A stretch of DNA of 36,193 nt from Cylindrodendrum hubeiense (GCA_014621425.1 JAANBB010000409.1:1-36193), one strand, 5' to 3'. Shown: positions 1 to 10,358, counted from the stretch's first letter. The notes: generated by a model not told the origin, from the letters alone. Numbers and translations are program-made.

Positions 1-380
1 ATAGCGCTATCATCACAGTAATAACACCTGCTTTTGGTGGGTGGAATGTTAGGTCTCTGACCGTATCTCGAAGAAGCTAAATAATAGTAAATATAGCGAT
101 ATGTGCTGATAATATTTCTCGACAGTTTCAGATAAGTACACCTCAAACAGCCCAACCAATCCCAATAACTGACTTATTGATCAAACTAATAGACCTTCAG
201 CTGTATGGAATATCCTAACAGGGAAGGTCCACATCTAACAGACCTACAACCTTATCTTCAATAACACTATTTTATCTTCAGGACTTATATTGGGTATTAC
301 TGCCCCCGAAGCCACTTAATTCCTAACAAGCTAACCTCAACCCAGTACCCAAACAGCTGTCTACACCTTATAATATCCCA
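1..380. other. AT-rich sequence downstream of the LysM gene
   Basis: No convincing coding sequence was seen on either strand. The stretch follows the 3' end of the LysM gene on the minus strand and probably holds its 3' untranslated region and terminator. Nothing else can be supported. Confidence 0.4.
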
Positions 381-1631
381 TTATACTATATTTCAGTAAT
401 CAGTAAGACAGCTTTGCAATTATCCAAGTATATCTAATACTTACCGGCAGTAGGTGATGAAAGAGCCATACAATAGGAAATACTTGCTGATACTGTGCAT
501 GGATATTGATTATTATTCTCAACAGTATCGGGATTCTCTTGCTTTTCCTTCCCCATAAGGAATGGGTTCCAAAGAATAAAAATCCTTTTAATTGTTAGCT
601 TTCTGTGGAGAAAATAGAGATGTAGGCAATTATTAAGACGAGCCCGTTACGGAATTGGACATACCTCAGCAGGGACATTCCAGATCATGGCCAAATCCCA
701 GCAATCTGCAGCGGCATTATCGCTAACATTGTCAAACCAGGTATAATTGTCCACAAGTTAATACTGTGAAGGTGAATAGCAGTATATGACCAGCCCTTAC
801 GCATAGCAGTCTCGCCGAGTCGAATCCGCAAGTGGAATCTTCTTTGTCCCGATTCGTGTCTCCGGGTTCTTGTATGGCACGGAGACAAAATTTGATCCTT
901 TGAATGGCTTGCGTTTGAGTGTGATGCCGTAATCTTGACATTCTGAAATTTCCCCGACTGGCTTAACGCAGTAATAGTAATCTGATCTAAGGTTGGTGCA
1001 GTTTTTAAAGACCTCGGGGTTCAGGAAAATGCTAGAATTGGTCATTGATTAGTAGTTATATAAAGGATAGTGGTCGGTTGACTCACAAGTCGCCAAGGTT
1101 GATGTTGTAATCCTCAGATAGGGAGGAGCAATTATCGCCGTCAGCGATTTTATGAAATTCGCCACACTTAGATAATGTTGCATAGGGAGTGGGCGTCAGG
1201 ATGGGTCTATTTACATTAGCAATGTTTCTACTTTAGTTCACGTATCATTTCATACGCTGAAGTAGTCGCGATTTCTATGATCCCACGCATATTGGTTAGC
1301 ATAGAATAGTCTCCAAGAGGGTTCCTGATAACGAGGCAAGTGTCCATAAAGTCTTTCAGATTTGTAAGTCCGTCAGCTTCACTAGGTTTCTCACTGGGCG
1401 ATTCATACTATGCATTGAAACATACGAACAGGCCGCGTTACTTTTTGAATTCCACGAGAGAAGTTGCGCGTAGGTGGTGCCCGTAGCCTTGCCAATGCCA
1501 ATGCAGGTATCATGCTCCTTGACAGTGTATCGTGTAGCATCCTCCGCATGAACAGTTCTTCCAAACAGTGCGGCGAGTGAGCTCTGCGCTTCAACGAGGC
1601 AGAGAAAACCAAGGGAGAAGAATTTCATCAT
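381..1631 (-). CDS. Secreted protein with three LysM domains (LysM effector-like), 7 exons
   Basis: Predicted secreted carbohydrate-binding protein of about 299 residues; LysM domains bind chitin-type N-acetylglucosamine polymers. Proposed exons: 1631-1426, 1381-1256, 1206-1087, 1031-801, 722-665, 598-445 and 385-381, adding to exactly 900 nt. Residues 1-29 form a signal peptide (hydrophobic core FFSLGFLCLV). LysM 1 starts at about residue 35 (YTVKEHDTC, then LLSWN, then CLVIRNPLGDY). LysM 2 has CGEFHKIADGDNCSSL, FLNPEVFKNCTNL and YYYCVKPVG. LysM 3 has DCWDLAMIWNV, ILWNPFL and YPCTVSASISYC. Fungal Cys-containing LysM proteins share these blocks. Two junctions are uncertain: the intron 1 ends (a 44-nt intron, or alternatively 1393-1353) and the intron 5 acceptor, where the canonical CAG breaks frame and the next AG 3 nt on keeps it. 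Reading frame is continuous if these are accepted, so a working gene is plausible, but decay cannot be excluded. No chitinase gene lies nearby. Confidence 0.7.
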
Positions 1632-2599
1632 ACCATACGATGAACAGCAACCCGTGCCTAAGATGACTGAGAAAATAAGAAATGAGGCACAGTGTTTTCA
1701 AATGATGAGAAGTTTGGGTAGCGTGTAGATGAGCGCGTGCGGGAACTAAGAGTAATGAATATTCGCAACTGTTTATGGGGTTCGGTTATAACAAGGTAAT
1801 CAGACCAGCTGCTGCCACGGACGGAAGCGAGGTAACCGATGACGCATAGCATGCGGTATCCCATAAATTAAGGTCCAAGATGAGCAACTTGACATTCAGG
1901 GTCAACGAGCAATGATATCCCACGAATCTCGCATTTGGCTGTGCACAACGAGAGAAAAATTGAAACAAGTATCCGCTTTTGTACAGGAGGATCAGCAAAC
2001 AGAAAAGGTTATATACGAGAAGGTCGGTGCTGCTTATTCCTAACCCGATTTACAACCACGACATTCCACCTTTATGCAGGAGAGTCTGTACCTGGTACAA
2101 GAACACAACCAACACCTCGAAGCTAAGGGTGCTAACTGGCATGTGGCCCTAAACACCCCTTAATATCAAGGCTACTGCGCCTCGTTGGACCTAACAACCC
2201 ACCCAACCAATGTATTAAATCTCGCACTGCAGGCTTAAGAAACTGGCGAGAAATGGTCAACTAGATTGATGATCCACACCACTTTAGTAGAGTCCGTGAG
2301 CCGCAACGTGACCAACACGACCAACACAACCACTTTTACAAGAGCTAAGAAAACAGTCCCACTGCAAATTGATACAATATGAAACAGAAAGGGTTCAATA
2401 CGAGAAGGATCCAACGTAGTTAATCAACATGATCCATGGGCACTGCCTCAGCTTTGGATCCTCTGCGATATTAAGTTGGGTACTGTGGAGAGGGTACAGA
2501 GGCATGTCTACGGCACCAATACCATTTGTTCACCTTAAAAATGGTCTTCCCTGCCACTTCAGTTGGTGCTGCACCTTCTCCTGTCAACTCACTCACGCA
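1632..2599. other. Intergenic region between divergent LysM and F-box genes
   Basis: Shared upstream region of the minus-strand LysM gene and the plus-strand F-box gene. Small open frames exist but none has recognisable motifs or coding character. The segment should contain both promoters; no specific site could be assigned. Confidence 0.4.
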
Positions 2600-4252
2600 A
2601 TGGCGTCGTCCAATCTTATCCAAATTCCCTCGGAGCTTCTAGCCACGGTATTGGCTTCTTTATCGAATCGCGACATCAAAAATCTACGACTTACATGCAA
2701 ATTCTTCCTCTCGAGAGCATGTCTGCGAATCAACCGTGTTTTCCTATCGCCTAACCCTCACAATATTGAAGTCTTTCGGGCGATTGCCGACCATGAGACA
2801 TACAGCAAAGGCATTGTCGAAATTATTTGGGATGATGCCTGGCTAGGTCAGCCTTGGAAACAACCTGACGGATATGGGGAGGATTATGATGACGACTACG
2901 GTGCACCACCGCCGCCTGACGATGTGCCCGACTGGTGGTGGCGCGAATGCAAAGAAAGCCTAAAAACAACTTCAGATCGCAAGGCCCATGATGTTGAGCG
3001 TCTGGAACATATCGCAACCCAAAAGCAAATCAACGCTCGAATGTCACCTGCAGAGTCTTATGCATATTGGCAAAAGCTCAAACAGCAGCAAGATAAAGTG
3101 GTCACATTGGGTACAGATGCCGAAGCACTCAGATATGCGCTGAAACACTTTCCGTCCCTTGAAAGGGTTAGCATTACGGTGGCAGCTCATGGGTGGTTGT
3201 TTTCTCCGCTGTACCAGACGCCTATGATCCGCGCTTTTCCAGATGGCTTTATTTACCCTATCCCGCGGGGTTGGCCCTTGTCAGAGATAGGGCTTCCAGG
3301 TTCACGACCCGAAGCCCATCCGTGGACTGACAACGGCGACGCGGCAAATGAGGCATATAAAAACCAATGGCGTGGTTTTCGCCTTCTCACGCACGTGCTT
3401 GCAGAACAAAACGAAGACCATCACATTAAAGAATTGGTTACTGATACCCATTGTATCCAAACGGGGATCAACTGCCGTATTTTTGATCGGCCATGCCGCG
3501 AGTATAATGATATACTGACAATCCTCCGAAAACCAGGATTTCGTCGCATTGATCTTGATTTCATTATCGCTATGCAAGAGCACAATGGCTGGGAAGCGTT
3601 CCGCAGTGGCTGTCTAAGATCCGCATTAGCTGAAGCCACAGATCTAGATCATATTAGCCTTCAGACTGATATGGATGAAGTGGAATCATATATTGATAAC
3701 TTCATCCCTCTTGGAACTCTATTTCCGATTGCACAGTGGCCTCGACTTTGCCACTTTAGGTTATCCCAGTTTCCAGTTAAGCAGGATGATCTGCTCGGGC
3801 TCCTTGCTACCTTGCCGCCAACGCTACGTTCAGTAGAGCTAAGCTGCCTTGAATTTCTCAACGATAGTGGTAATTACCGGGATCTACTTACAGCTATGCG
3901 CGATACATTAGGCTGGCAGGATAGGCCTCTTAAGCAAAGGCCTAAGATCTCCATCTGTATTGAGGGCGACAGAGCATTTGCTCGAGGTGTTTGGGTTGAT
4001 AAGGAAGTTAATGCCTTTTTCTACGAAAGTTCCGAGAATCCCTTTACCTGCTCCAACGGAAACCAAGTCGAATTTGGCGAGGTAGGGGTCTGGAAAGATG
4101 CCTTTGACCCGGGGTGGGAGCGACCTCATACAGATGGGATAGAGTTGATGCGTATGGGCGTTATTGTCAAGGATCGCTGGCTTATGGGAGAGTCGCCTAC
4201 GATGCGAAGTACTGATATGGGATATATCATTCCGGAGGACCTTCAGGTTTGA
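2600..4252 (+). CDS. F-box domain protein
   Basis: Probable substrate adaptor of an SCF (Skp1-cullin-F-box) ubiquitin ligase, 550 residues, no intron. The F-box lies at the N terminus, about residues 4-45: LIQIPSELLATVLASLSNRD, then LRLTCKFF. The open frame extends upstream to an ATG at 2429, but the ATG at 2600 is preferred because F-boxes normally sit near the N terminus and the extra 57 residues have no domain character. An acidic, proline-rich stretch (EDYDDDYGAPPPPDD) lies near residue 100. The rest matches the layout of fungal F-box proteins of unknown substrate, with scattered leucine-rich segments such as LLATLPPTLRSVELSCLEF. These proteins are highly expanded in filamentous ascomycetes. 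The substrate cannot be inferred. Confidence 0.85.
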   Translation: MASSNLIQIPSELLATVLASLSNRDIKNLRLTCKFFLSRACLRINRVFLSPNPHNIEVFRAIADHETYSKGIVEIIWDDAWLGQPWKQPDGYGEDYDDDYGAPPPPDDVPDWWWRECKESLKTTSDRKAHDVERLEHIATQKQINARMSPAESYAYWQKLKQQQDKVVTLGTDAEALRYALKHFPSLERVSITVAAHGWLFSPLYQTPMIRAFPDGFIYPIPRGWPLSEIGLPGSRPEAHPWTDNGDAANEAYKNQWRGFRLLTHVLAEQNEDHHIKELVTDTHCIQTGINCRIFDRPCREYNDILTILRKPGFRRIDLDFIIAMQEHNGWEAFRSGCLRSALAEATDLDHISLQTDMDEVESYIDNFIPLGTLFPIAQWPRLCHFRLSQFPVKQDDLLGLLATLPPTLRSVELSCLEFLNDSGNYRDLLTAMRDTLGWQDRPLKQRPKISICIEGDRAFARGVWVDKEVNAFFYESSENPFTCSNGNQVEFGEVGVWKDAFDPGWERPHTDGIELMRMGVIVKDRWLMGESPTMRSTDMGYIIPEDLQV

Positions 4253-4339
4253 AAGACGGCCCTTGGTTTTCTCAGATTCTTTTTACGTTGCTTATAACGT
4301 TGCGAGTGTATCAAACTTCATCATGTCGATTATTGATAT

Positions 4340-4916
4340 TAATGAAAATCCTTTTCATTCGCCACCTTCTTACTATTTACATTATCAGAAGTAGGGCCAA
4401 TATGAGTCTTTAGCGAACTTCCTTTCGCAGACATGATTCTGGAAAACGGGATCTGGTTCGGCATAAGTATAATTCCTGGGTCCTGGGAGTCTGAACCTGT
4501 TGACTTTGAACTAAAGAAATACGCGATATATGGTTGATTCAACATCTGGGCTAATATTGGGAAAGTGACCAGCACCTGGGCTTTACTGAAGAATGCGACC
4601 AAAGTTTCAATCAAGAATCCCCGTCACATCCGTTTCTAAGAATCCAATGTGGTCGCTGAAAGCGATTCCCATCATTGCGTTGAAGGCAACTTTAGTTATA
4701 ATACCTCCGTCAGCTCGGTCAGGAGGGCTCGGGGAGGACACATAAACCAATGGTTCCATTCCGTAAAATCACATATCTGACTTATTTGCGTGAATTGTCA
4801 GTAGACAGCGCGGTGATGAACTCTGAGATACTCTCATATAAGACGGTCTCCATCTCTAGAGCCGATGTCATTGAGTACTGCTTCCACGTTAGAGTTATAG
4901 CATGAGAGTCATGGAT
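4340..4916 (-). pseudogene. Cytochrome P450 relic
   Basis: Two minus-strand segments read like the middle of a fungal microsomal P450. The first, about 4785-4916, includes SHAITLTWKQYSMTSALEME followed by a helical stretch, matching the usual block with S-x-A, YS-x-x-S and a conserved Glu. The second, about 4595-4690, reads FNAMMGIAFSDHIGFLE and then DVTGIL, matching the block that in the intact P450 of this window reads VDSMTKICFGKPFGYLE then DVKGVL. Stops and frame changes separate them, and the I-helix, ExxR and haem-cysteine motifs are not found. The frame continuing to 4340 is open but not recognisable. This is a decayed copy, not a gene. A coincidental match is possible but two ordered blocks make it unlikely. 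Confidence 0.5.
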
Positions 4917-5556
4917 TAAGGCTCTCACAGCAATCGCAATTCTTCGCCGCTAGAAGTTGTGCCGCGGCATTTTTTTGGCTGGGCCGACGTTTGACCTATT
5001 GACCTGAGGATCGGAGTAAATATATCGGTCCAATCGATACCACTTCTAAACCTGTGAGATATAAGACGGGACATGCCATAACGCCAGATGATATAAATTA
5101 TGTGTATTGCTAGTCAGATGAGTGCGTGTCTGTATCCATCTCGCTTGCTCAGAGTAACCAAAAGCGAATCTTAGTGGGGATCGCTTATATTGTTGCCTGA
5201 TTCTATGTTTAATTAGAACGCCACTTCAATTCGCGTGAGACCTGGGTACTACTAGCAAGTCCCTATCTACCTATCGTCACAGTCCAGATGAAACCTTGAG
5301 TATATAGCATTGGCATTTCGGATCATTCGCACACCCGAAGCACACTCTACTCAGGGTAGGTTAACTGTGATGATAGGCAGTCACTACATGAATTATCGAA
5401 GCTTAGAGTGATTTAAAGGGCAAGAAAGGGATATAAATTACCTACAACTGACTTCCATCACATCTGGTCCCATTCACCAATTGCACAATCCAGTCGGCCT
5501 TCGTTGCGCTTCGGATTTACAGCCATGGCTTCAGGAAAGAAACACACCTCAATGAG
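4917..5556. other. Non-coding stretch between two relics
   Basis: No gene recognised. The stretch may contain further decayed P450 sequence on the minus strand, since some open frame continues upstream of the relic, but no motif is clear enough to call. Confidence 0.35.
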
Positions 5557-6379
5557 TTGTCTGAGTCTATCGATTCTATCACGTTCAATGCCACTGGGCT
5601 TGGAAATCCGAAAGACTTTCTATTTCGTGGCTCCATTAGCCAGTTCAACAGTATTCCCAATAGCGAGATCCCTGGTCGCTGGATTTCTGCTCTTCCTGTG
5701 AAGAGACCATGGAAACAGGGAGGCATTCGAGATATACAGACATATGGGTATGATAGCGCTACCAATTTCCCTTCCCAGGAATCGAATTGCAGAATATTCA
5801 AAACTAACCTAAGGAATCGTCATGTAGCACCTAGTGCCTCAGCCCCCTGGAAGATTCTACCCCGTCCCCTAGTTGATCGCCCTTATACGGCAATGCGCAC
5901 CCAGGATGAATTCACTTGTCTCAACCTCAATACTACCATTCCGGCATCATGCTCTCCTTAGAAATCCGCCGACACTGGGCACACACTAATAATAGATAGT
6001 CGAATAGTAGCTGCCATGTCAGTTCAAATGGGCTTCCCGACTCTAATCATCACTACGAATTATCGCCTCGGAGTCTTTAGCTTCATGACCAGCAGCAATT
6101 AGAACCGGCAATTAGTCATCTGGGAAGCAGACTGCAAACTGGGGATTACATGACCAGAGATTGGAGATCGAGGTAAATCTAATACCGCGAAATCATTTGA
6201 AAAGCTACTAACTAACCACGTTATAGCGGGTCCACAAACACATCTCCAATTTCGGTGGTGATCTGAATAACGTCACTCTGTTCAGAGAGTCTGCAGGCTC
6301 AACCACGGTTCACTTGCACTTGGCTGGTCCCGCGTTGTTCCAATGTGCAATTCTTACGTCAGGAAGTACAGCAGTGTGT
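5557..6379 (+). pseudogene. Type-B carboxylesterase/lipase pseudogene
   Basis: Ordered fragments of an alpha/beta-hydrolase of the carboxylesterase type-B family are spread over several frames. They are DEFTCLNLNTTIPA (about 5907-5950), GFPTLIITTNYRLGVFSF (about 6031-6084), a block ANWGLHDQRLEIE ending at a GTAAAT donor (about 6135-6173), an intron ending near 6225, then HISNFGGDLNNVTLF and ESAGS (about 6231-6303) and LAGPALFQCAILTSGS. The frame is broken by a stop after SFMTSSN (TAG near 6100) and by shifts. The oxyanion-hole segment HGGG expected between the first two blocks is missing. The nucleophile elbow, normally G-E-S-A-G, reads R-E-S-A-G; this Gly-to-Arg change is a G-to-A transition if the ancestor had GGA. 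The C-terminal half with the catalytic Glu and His is absent. Confidence 0.8.
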
Positions 6380-6463
6380 AGTATCTTTACCACAAAGCAA
6401 TATGACGCTGCGTGACACAAACTTGCAATTTATTTTGCTATGTCGAAGGCTCTAATCTATACT

Positions 6464-8672
6464 TTACCTTTGAAGCTTATACTCTCTTAGGAATAGTGCT
6501 AAGAAGACCCCGATTAGTACGAAACATAGGGAGAGGCCATGTGCGTATAAAAGTCCCCTAACATATGATTCCACAATAGCTTGACCAATCTTTCCTTTCG
6601 CATGCAAGGTATAGTCGACACTTGAGACAGCTTTGGAAATAATCTATAAAGTTAGTTTATTAGCTTTGTGAGTGAACTGTCCAGGCCTATTGGGATCTTA
6701 CATCAAGTCTAGTGATACTATCCAGGCCAAGGTTGATCAGCTTTGCCTCCAGCGACTTTTGAAGAATAGTTTTCATAACAGCAGTGACAGAAGCCACGCC
6801 AAGAATAGTACCCACAGCAGTGGAGAGAAAAAGAGTAGAGACTGCTGCTGATATCTGGTCGGAATCAACGGCAACTTGGGTAGCAACAAAGAGAACGCTG
6901 TACGCCATCCCCATTCCGAATCCACTATAGGAAATATTTAGTAAAAAGGAATTAGAGGGGCAAAATAAGGGGAGGGGGTTGATCTAAGTTTTAAGTTCTG
7001 GATTCTTACCCTGGGAGAATGTAAAAAGACTCTAGCCAATTGGTTTGGCCGTGCCATCTTAATAACAGTAGTAGGTAGCAAAGACTGGTTGAGAGAGTCC
7101 CCACGTAGACTAGCCATTTGTATTTTCCGGTCCTATTTGGACTCATATATTAGCTGAGCTATGGCTTTATCAGACTGAATAACTCACTTTTTGATTAAAA
7201 AAACCACCCAGTACTCCACCAGCAGCATTGCCGAGGACTGATGGAAATAGATGTGCTCCAGCTCTAGAGTTTGATATATTTTGTGTTACTTGAAAGTACA
7301 ATGGTACCAAGAACATCATCTAATAAGATGGGATTAGCAACATAGTCGATACATGCGACCGGACTATTGAGTGAACAGAGCGAAATGAAATGGACACTTA
7401 CCCCTAACTGGGCTGCTGATTGAAACGCCATAATGAGGAAAGGAAGAACTGCATCGCGTTGACTGAATAAGGTGAGATCCATAATCGGTTCTTTGGCCCA
7501 CCGCTTCTCGACCAACACAAATAGTACCAGGAATATAGCCGCACCTCCAACGAGAGCAGGGATGAGCGGATTCGACCAGGGTATCTGATTACCACCCAAC
7601 TCAAAAGGTAGTAAAAGCAGAAGCATGAAGCCCGATAAGAGAGCCGCTCCTAAGAAGTCTATTCTCGCAAGCTTTGAAGACATACTGGTCCGTTCATTAC
7701 CAAGACTTTCAAAGTTTCGCCCTGTTAAGTTGCTAGGCAAGCTTCTCCAGCAGAGAAGCATTGCAACTGCGAACATTGGGGCTTGAATACCAAATGACCT
7801 GTAGTTAACCATTGTCAGTCGTCCTTTGATCATAGGAAAGAAGGTTGAATATATGCAAAGAGAACATACCACCGCCATCCCACGGTGTCAGCTAGCCAAC
7901 CACCTAAAGGTCCTCCAAGACTTCGCCCAGTGGTTGCTGCGACGTTGACATAGGCCCTCCAAGTCCCTGATTCTCGAATAGGTACTAGGTCGGCGATGAG
8001 AATTGTTACGAGCACTGTCATGCTCGTACCGACACTACCAGAGATCACTCGGCCGAGGATAACGACAAGCATAGACGGAGCGAGAGCCCTTCGTTGATAG
8101 TTAGTAGCTGCTAGTAATCAACAACCTTGACGGTTCTGGTCAAACTTACACAACAATACTGGAAAGAGTTAGCCACCTCTCCGTCAAAACGAGAGTTGCA
8201 CAAAGAATAAACATACCAGCCAATGGCAAATCCAGCATAGGATATTAGAATAATTGGCTTGCGTCCGTAAATATCGCTCAATTTCCCCAATATCGCCTGT
8301 GTTGCAGCTCCAGCAAGGCCGAAACTTGTAAAGAGCCAGCTTGACCACTCGAGAGCATTGAACTCAGAGGCGATAGTTGGGTGCGTGGCCAGCACCAGCG
8401 AGTGATCAGCATTGAAAATAAAGACAGCTGCCCGGTTGGATGTTAATTCCTTCTCCTGATAGCCCGTAAACTAGGCTTTCCATCCGGGAAAACTTACCGA
8501 TTAGTAGGACAAGAATGATTCGCAGCACAGCGCCTCGATCGTGACAGATGAGGGTGTCTTCGGAAGTGGCCGTGTTTTGGAGCAATGGCTCTTCCTCGTA
8601 TAGCGGAGGGGTAGTGTTAGCATCTTCGCTGCGTAGTAGCGGTGACGTTTCTGTGGACTCTTGGGAGGCCAT
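6464..8672 (-). CDS. MFS transporter of the VBA/DHA2 type, 9 exons, one apparent frameshift
   Basis: Predicted multi-pass membrane transporter, about 555 residues, most like vacuolar basic amino-acid and multidrug transporters. Exons: 8672-8498, 8427-8217, 8158-8150, 8088-7870, 7798-7402, 7319-7188, 7132-7010, 6924-6702, 6643-6464. The start at 8672 (MASQES) gives the short hydrophilic N terminus usual for the group. Motifs: FNADHSLVLATHPTIASEFN at the first membrane segment, MFS motif A GKLSDIYGRKP, RVISGSVG in helix 4, and motif C GGPLGGWLADTVGWRW. Exon 3 is only 9 nt (TATTGTTGT) yet restores frame and the expected GCIVVALAPSM sequence. Exons 6 and 7 do not join in frame: family sequence expects GGFLIKKTGKYKW, which needs one base fewer in the A7 run at 7197-7203. 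That is either a base-call error or a real frameshift. Phases are otherwise consistent and total length is one base over a multiple of three. Neighbours give no clear substrate. Confidence 0.85.
7197..7203. other. A7 homopolymer at the MFS frame break
   Basis: Seven A on the plus strand (seven T in the gene) lie at the point where the MFS reading frame shifts. Six would restore the conserved Gly-Gly-Phe-Leu-Ile-Lys sequence across the next intron. Confidence 0.6.
8150..8158 (-). other. 9-nt microexon of the MFS gene
   Basis: On the minus strand the sequence TATTGTTGT is preceded by TTTCCAG and followed by the strong donor GTAAGT. Including it joins exon 2 (ending TG) to exon 4 (starting GGCTCTC) in frame and gives GCIVVALAPSM, the sequence expected between helices 2 and 4 of this family. 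Flanking introns are 58 and 61 nt. Confidence 0.7.
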
Positions 8673-9289
8673 GTTCACTCCCTTATTGTATGCCCACCCC
8701 ATTGAAAAGCGGGATAATTTGTTCTTGGTGGCGGGTTTGTAAAGTGTGACAGTATGGGGGTATGTAACAATTGGGGAACGTCAAAAGCATTGACCCGTGT
8801 GTGGTAGAAGAGGTAGGAGAGGAGAAGAGAAGCAACAACTTGTGAGTAAATAAATAGCATCTCGCCTCCACGAAGCGTCTTCTTTTCGGCGCGTGCCGCA
8901 GTTTTTCTTTTGTGCACATGATCCGCTTCCTCGGCTTAGCTGAAAGCTAGGTCCTAAGCCAAAAGCGGATGCCTGACTGAGACACACAACAAACAAACTG
9001 GCGAGACCGGCCGAGCCATTCGCCACAGTGGGTACTTTGAACTCACCCGAATGTAGAGATGCGATTGAGTTAATGCCTGTATCTTCTAACTGGTTATATT
9101 CTAGCGTGGCTGTTCTAGAACTATGAGAGCAATGATGTGAAGCCGCTGAGCCGTCATCTGAATCTGTTGAGCCGTCGTGGCGTGCGGCTGCCTCGGCCGT
9201 GATACAAATTGACGTCATAATAGTACCGGGCCGTGTGTGGCGTGCTACCAGGTCGTATTAGGCACCATTCTGGGCCGCCCGAGACGTAG
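8673..9289. other. Upstream region of the MFS gene
   Basis: Contains the promoter of the minus-strand MFS gene. Overlapping small minus-strand frames have no motifs. Several GAGCCGT-like heptamers occur (near 9145, 9167 and 9225), part of the repeat family described just to the right. Confidence 0.4.
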
Positions 9290-9378
9290 ACCAGGCTCTC
9301 TGAGTGAGACCGAGCCGTGGACCAGGCTCCCGGAGTGAGACCGAGCCGTGGACCAGACTCCCTAAGTGAGACCGAGTT
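9290..9378. repeat. 31-bp tandem repeat, about 2.9 copies
   Basis: Three adjacent units at 9290-9320, 9321-9351 and 9352-9378 share ACCAGGCTC, then a variable core, then GTGAGACCGAGCCGTGG. The first two differ at only two positions; the third is cut short and more diverged. Single GAGCCGT words recur on both sides. No coding function is apparent. Confidence 0.85.
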
Positions 9379-9769
9379 GCCAAATGGGATATGACGAGCC
9401 GTGTGAGGCGCGACGCAGAACCGGCTTCCTGAACCTTTGAGAAATTTAAAGTATATTCATGTCAAATCAGAGTGGTCAACTTGGTAAGCAATATACACCA
9501 GCAACCACATAATCTAATTCATGAACCGAATCTACATTTACTAGTTCTAAATATGGTTACGCAGGTATAATTGAGGTTATTTCGGTTTAAGTTGCTAGGG
9601 AACTACGTGTCGTGCCAATATTATATCCCTTGTTCATAGTGTCTGAAAGAAGATTTAGAGCTCCCAGGAGTAGTTCATGACGAACAACCGTTAGGCTAGG
9701 GTAGGAGGAGATAGTACTTGTCTGTATACTGGTTATGACACAGCTGTGGAGGCTTGAGCACATCATATC

Positions 9770-10015
9770 CATAGCGCCATCATTCCTTTTGCTGCCTTAC
9801 TCCTAGCCGTGAATCTCATGACATTATCCCAGCATTATCACACTCATGACACTGCTATTCCTTTTGCGGCCTCACTCAGCCGAGAATCTCTTTAGATTCT
9901 CCATGATGCCACCACTCCGGTTGCTCTATCACCCCGGCTAAAATTAATGCGAGATTGTCTTAGGACCATCAACACGATAGCGTCATTATTCGTGTTGCTG
10001 TCTCAGCGGGAATTA
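9770..10015. repeat. Degenerate dispersed repeat of about 55-75 bp, four copies
   Basis: The block ATTCCTTTTGC-[T/G]-GCCT-[T/C]-ACTC ... AGCCG-[T/A]-GAATCTC begins at 9782 and 9857 with a 75-bp period. Weaker versions begin near 9913 (ACTCCGGTTGCTCTATCACC) and 9985 (ATTATTCGTGTTGCTGTCTC). Copies 1 and 2 are clear, 3 and 4 weak. The stretch has no gene. Confidence 0.55.
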
Positions 10016-10061
10016 CCTACCGTCGTAATTTAGATTCAACCCCTGCAACCTCCAATCGATG

Positions 10062-10172
10062 CCAGAACGGCATTCTGGTGTTGTTTTAGGCTTCTCATGC
10101 ACTGTATAGTCCATCATATTGGCCAAAGGCCTTTGTGATCGCGAAATCTTTATAAGATCGTTCATATGAACG
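10062..10172. promoter_or_regulatory. Three palindromes upstream of the FAD-protein gene
   Basis: Three inverted repeats lie 187-300 bp before the proposed start: CCAGAA-N5-TTCTGG at 10062-10078, CAAAGGCCTTTG at 10124-10135, and the perfect 14-mer CGTTCATATGAACG at 10159-10172. Such symmetry fits dimeric regulator sites. The role is inferred; no known consensus was matched. Confidence 0.4.
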
Positions 10173-10358
10173 CAGTCAAATGATCCTAGAGTGTAACAAG
10201 GAAGATTCCACTACAACCTGCCCATAAACTCTTACCTCTTTGCTTTTCTCGCCCATTTGTTTCCTGCCAAGCTCTCAAGCTCAACAAGCCCCATTTTTGA
10301 TAGGGTCTACCCTGTCACGCAACGCAGTGATATACCTCTTTGTTGGGCAATTGTTATC

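Noticed and set aside
2429..2599. Upstream extension of the F-box protein
   Set aside because: Adds 57 residues without domain character before the N-terminal F-box; the ATG at 2600 fits the family better.
10257..10358. Upstream extension of the FAD protein
   Set aside because: The Rossmann motif normally begins within a few residues of the start, as with the ATG at 10359.
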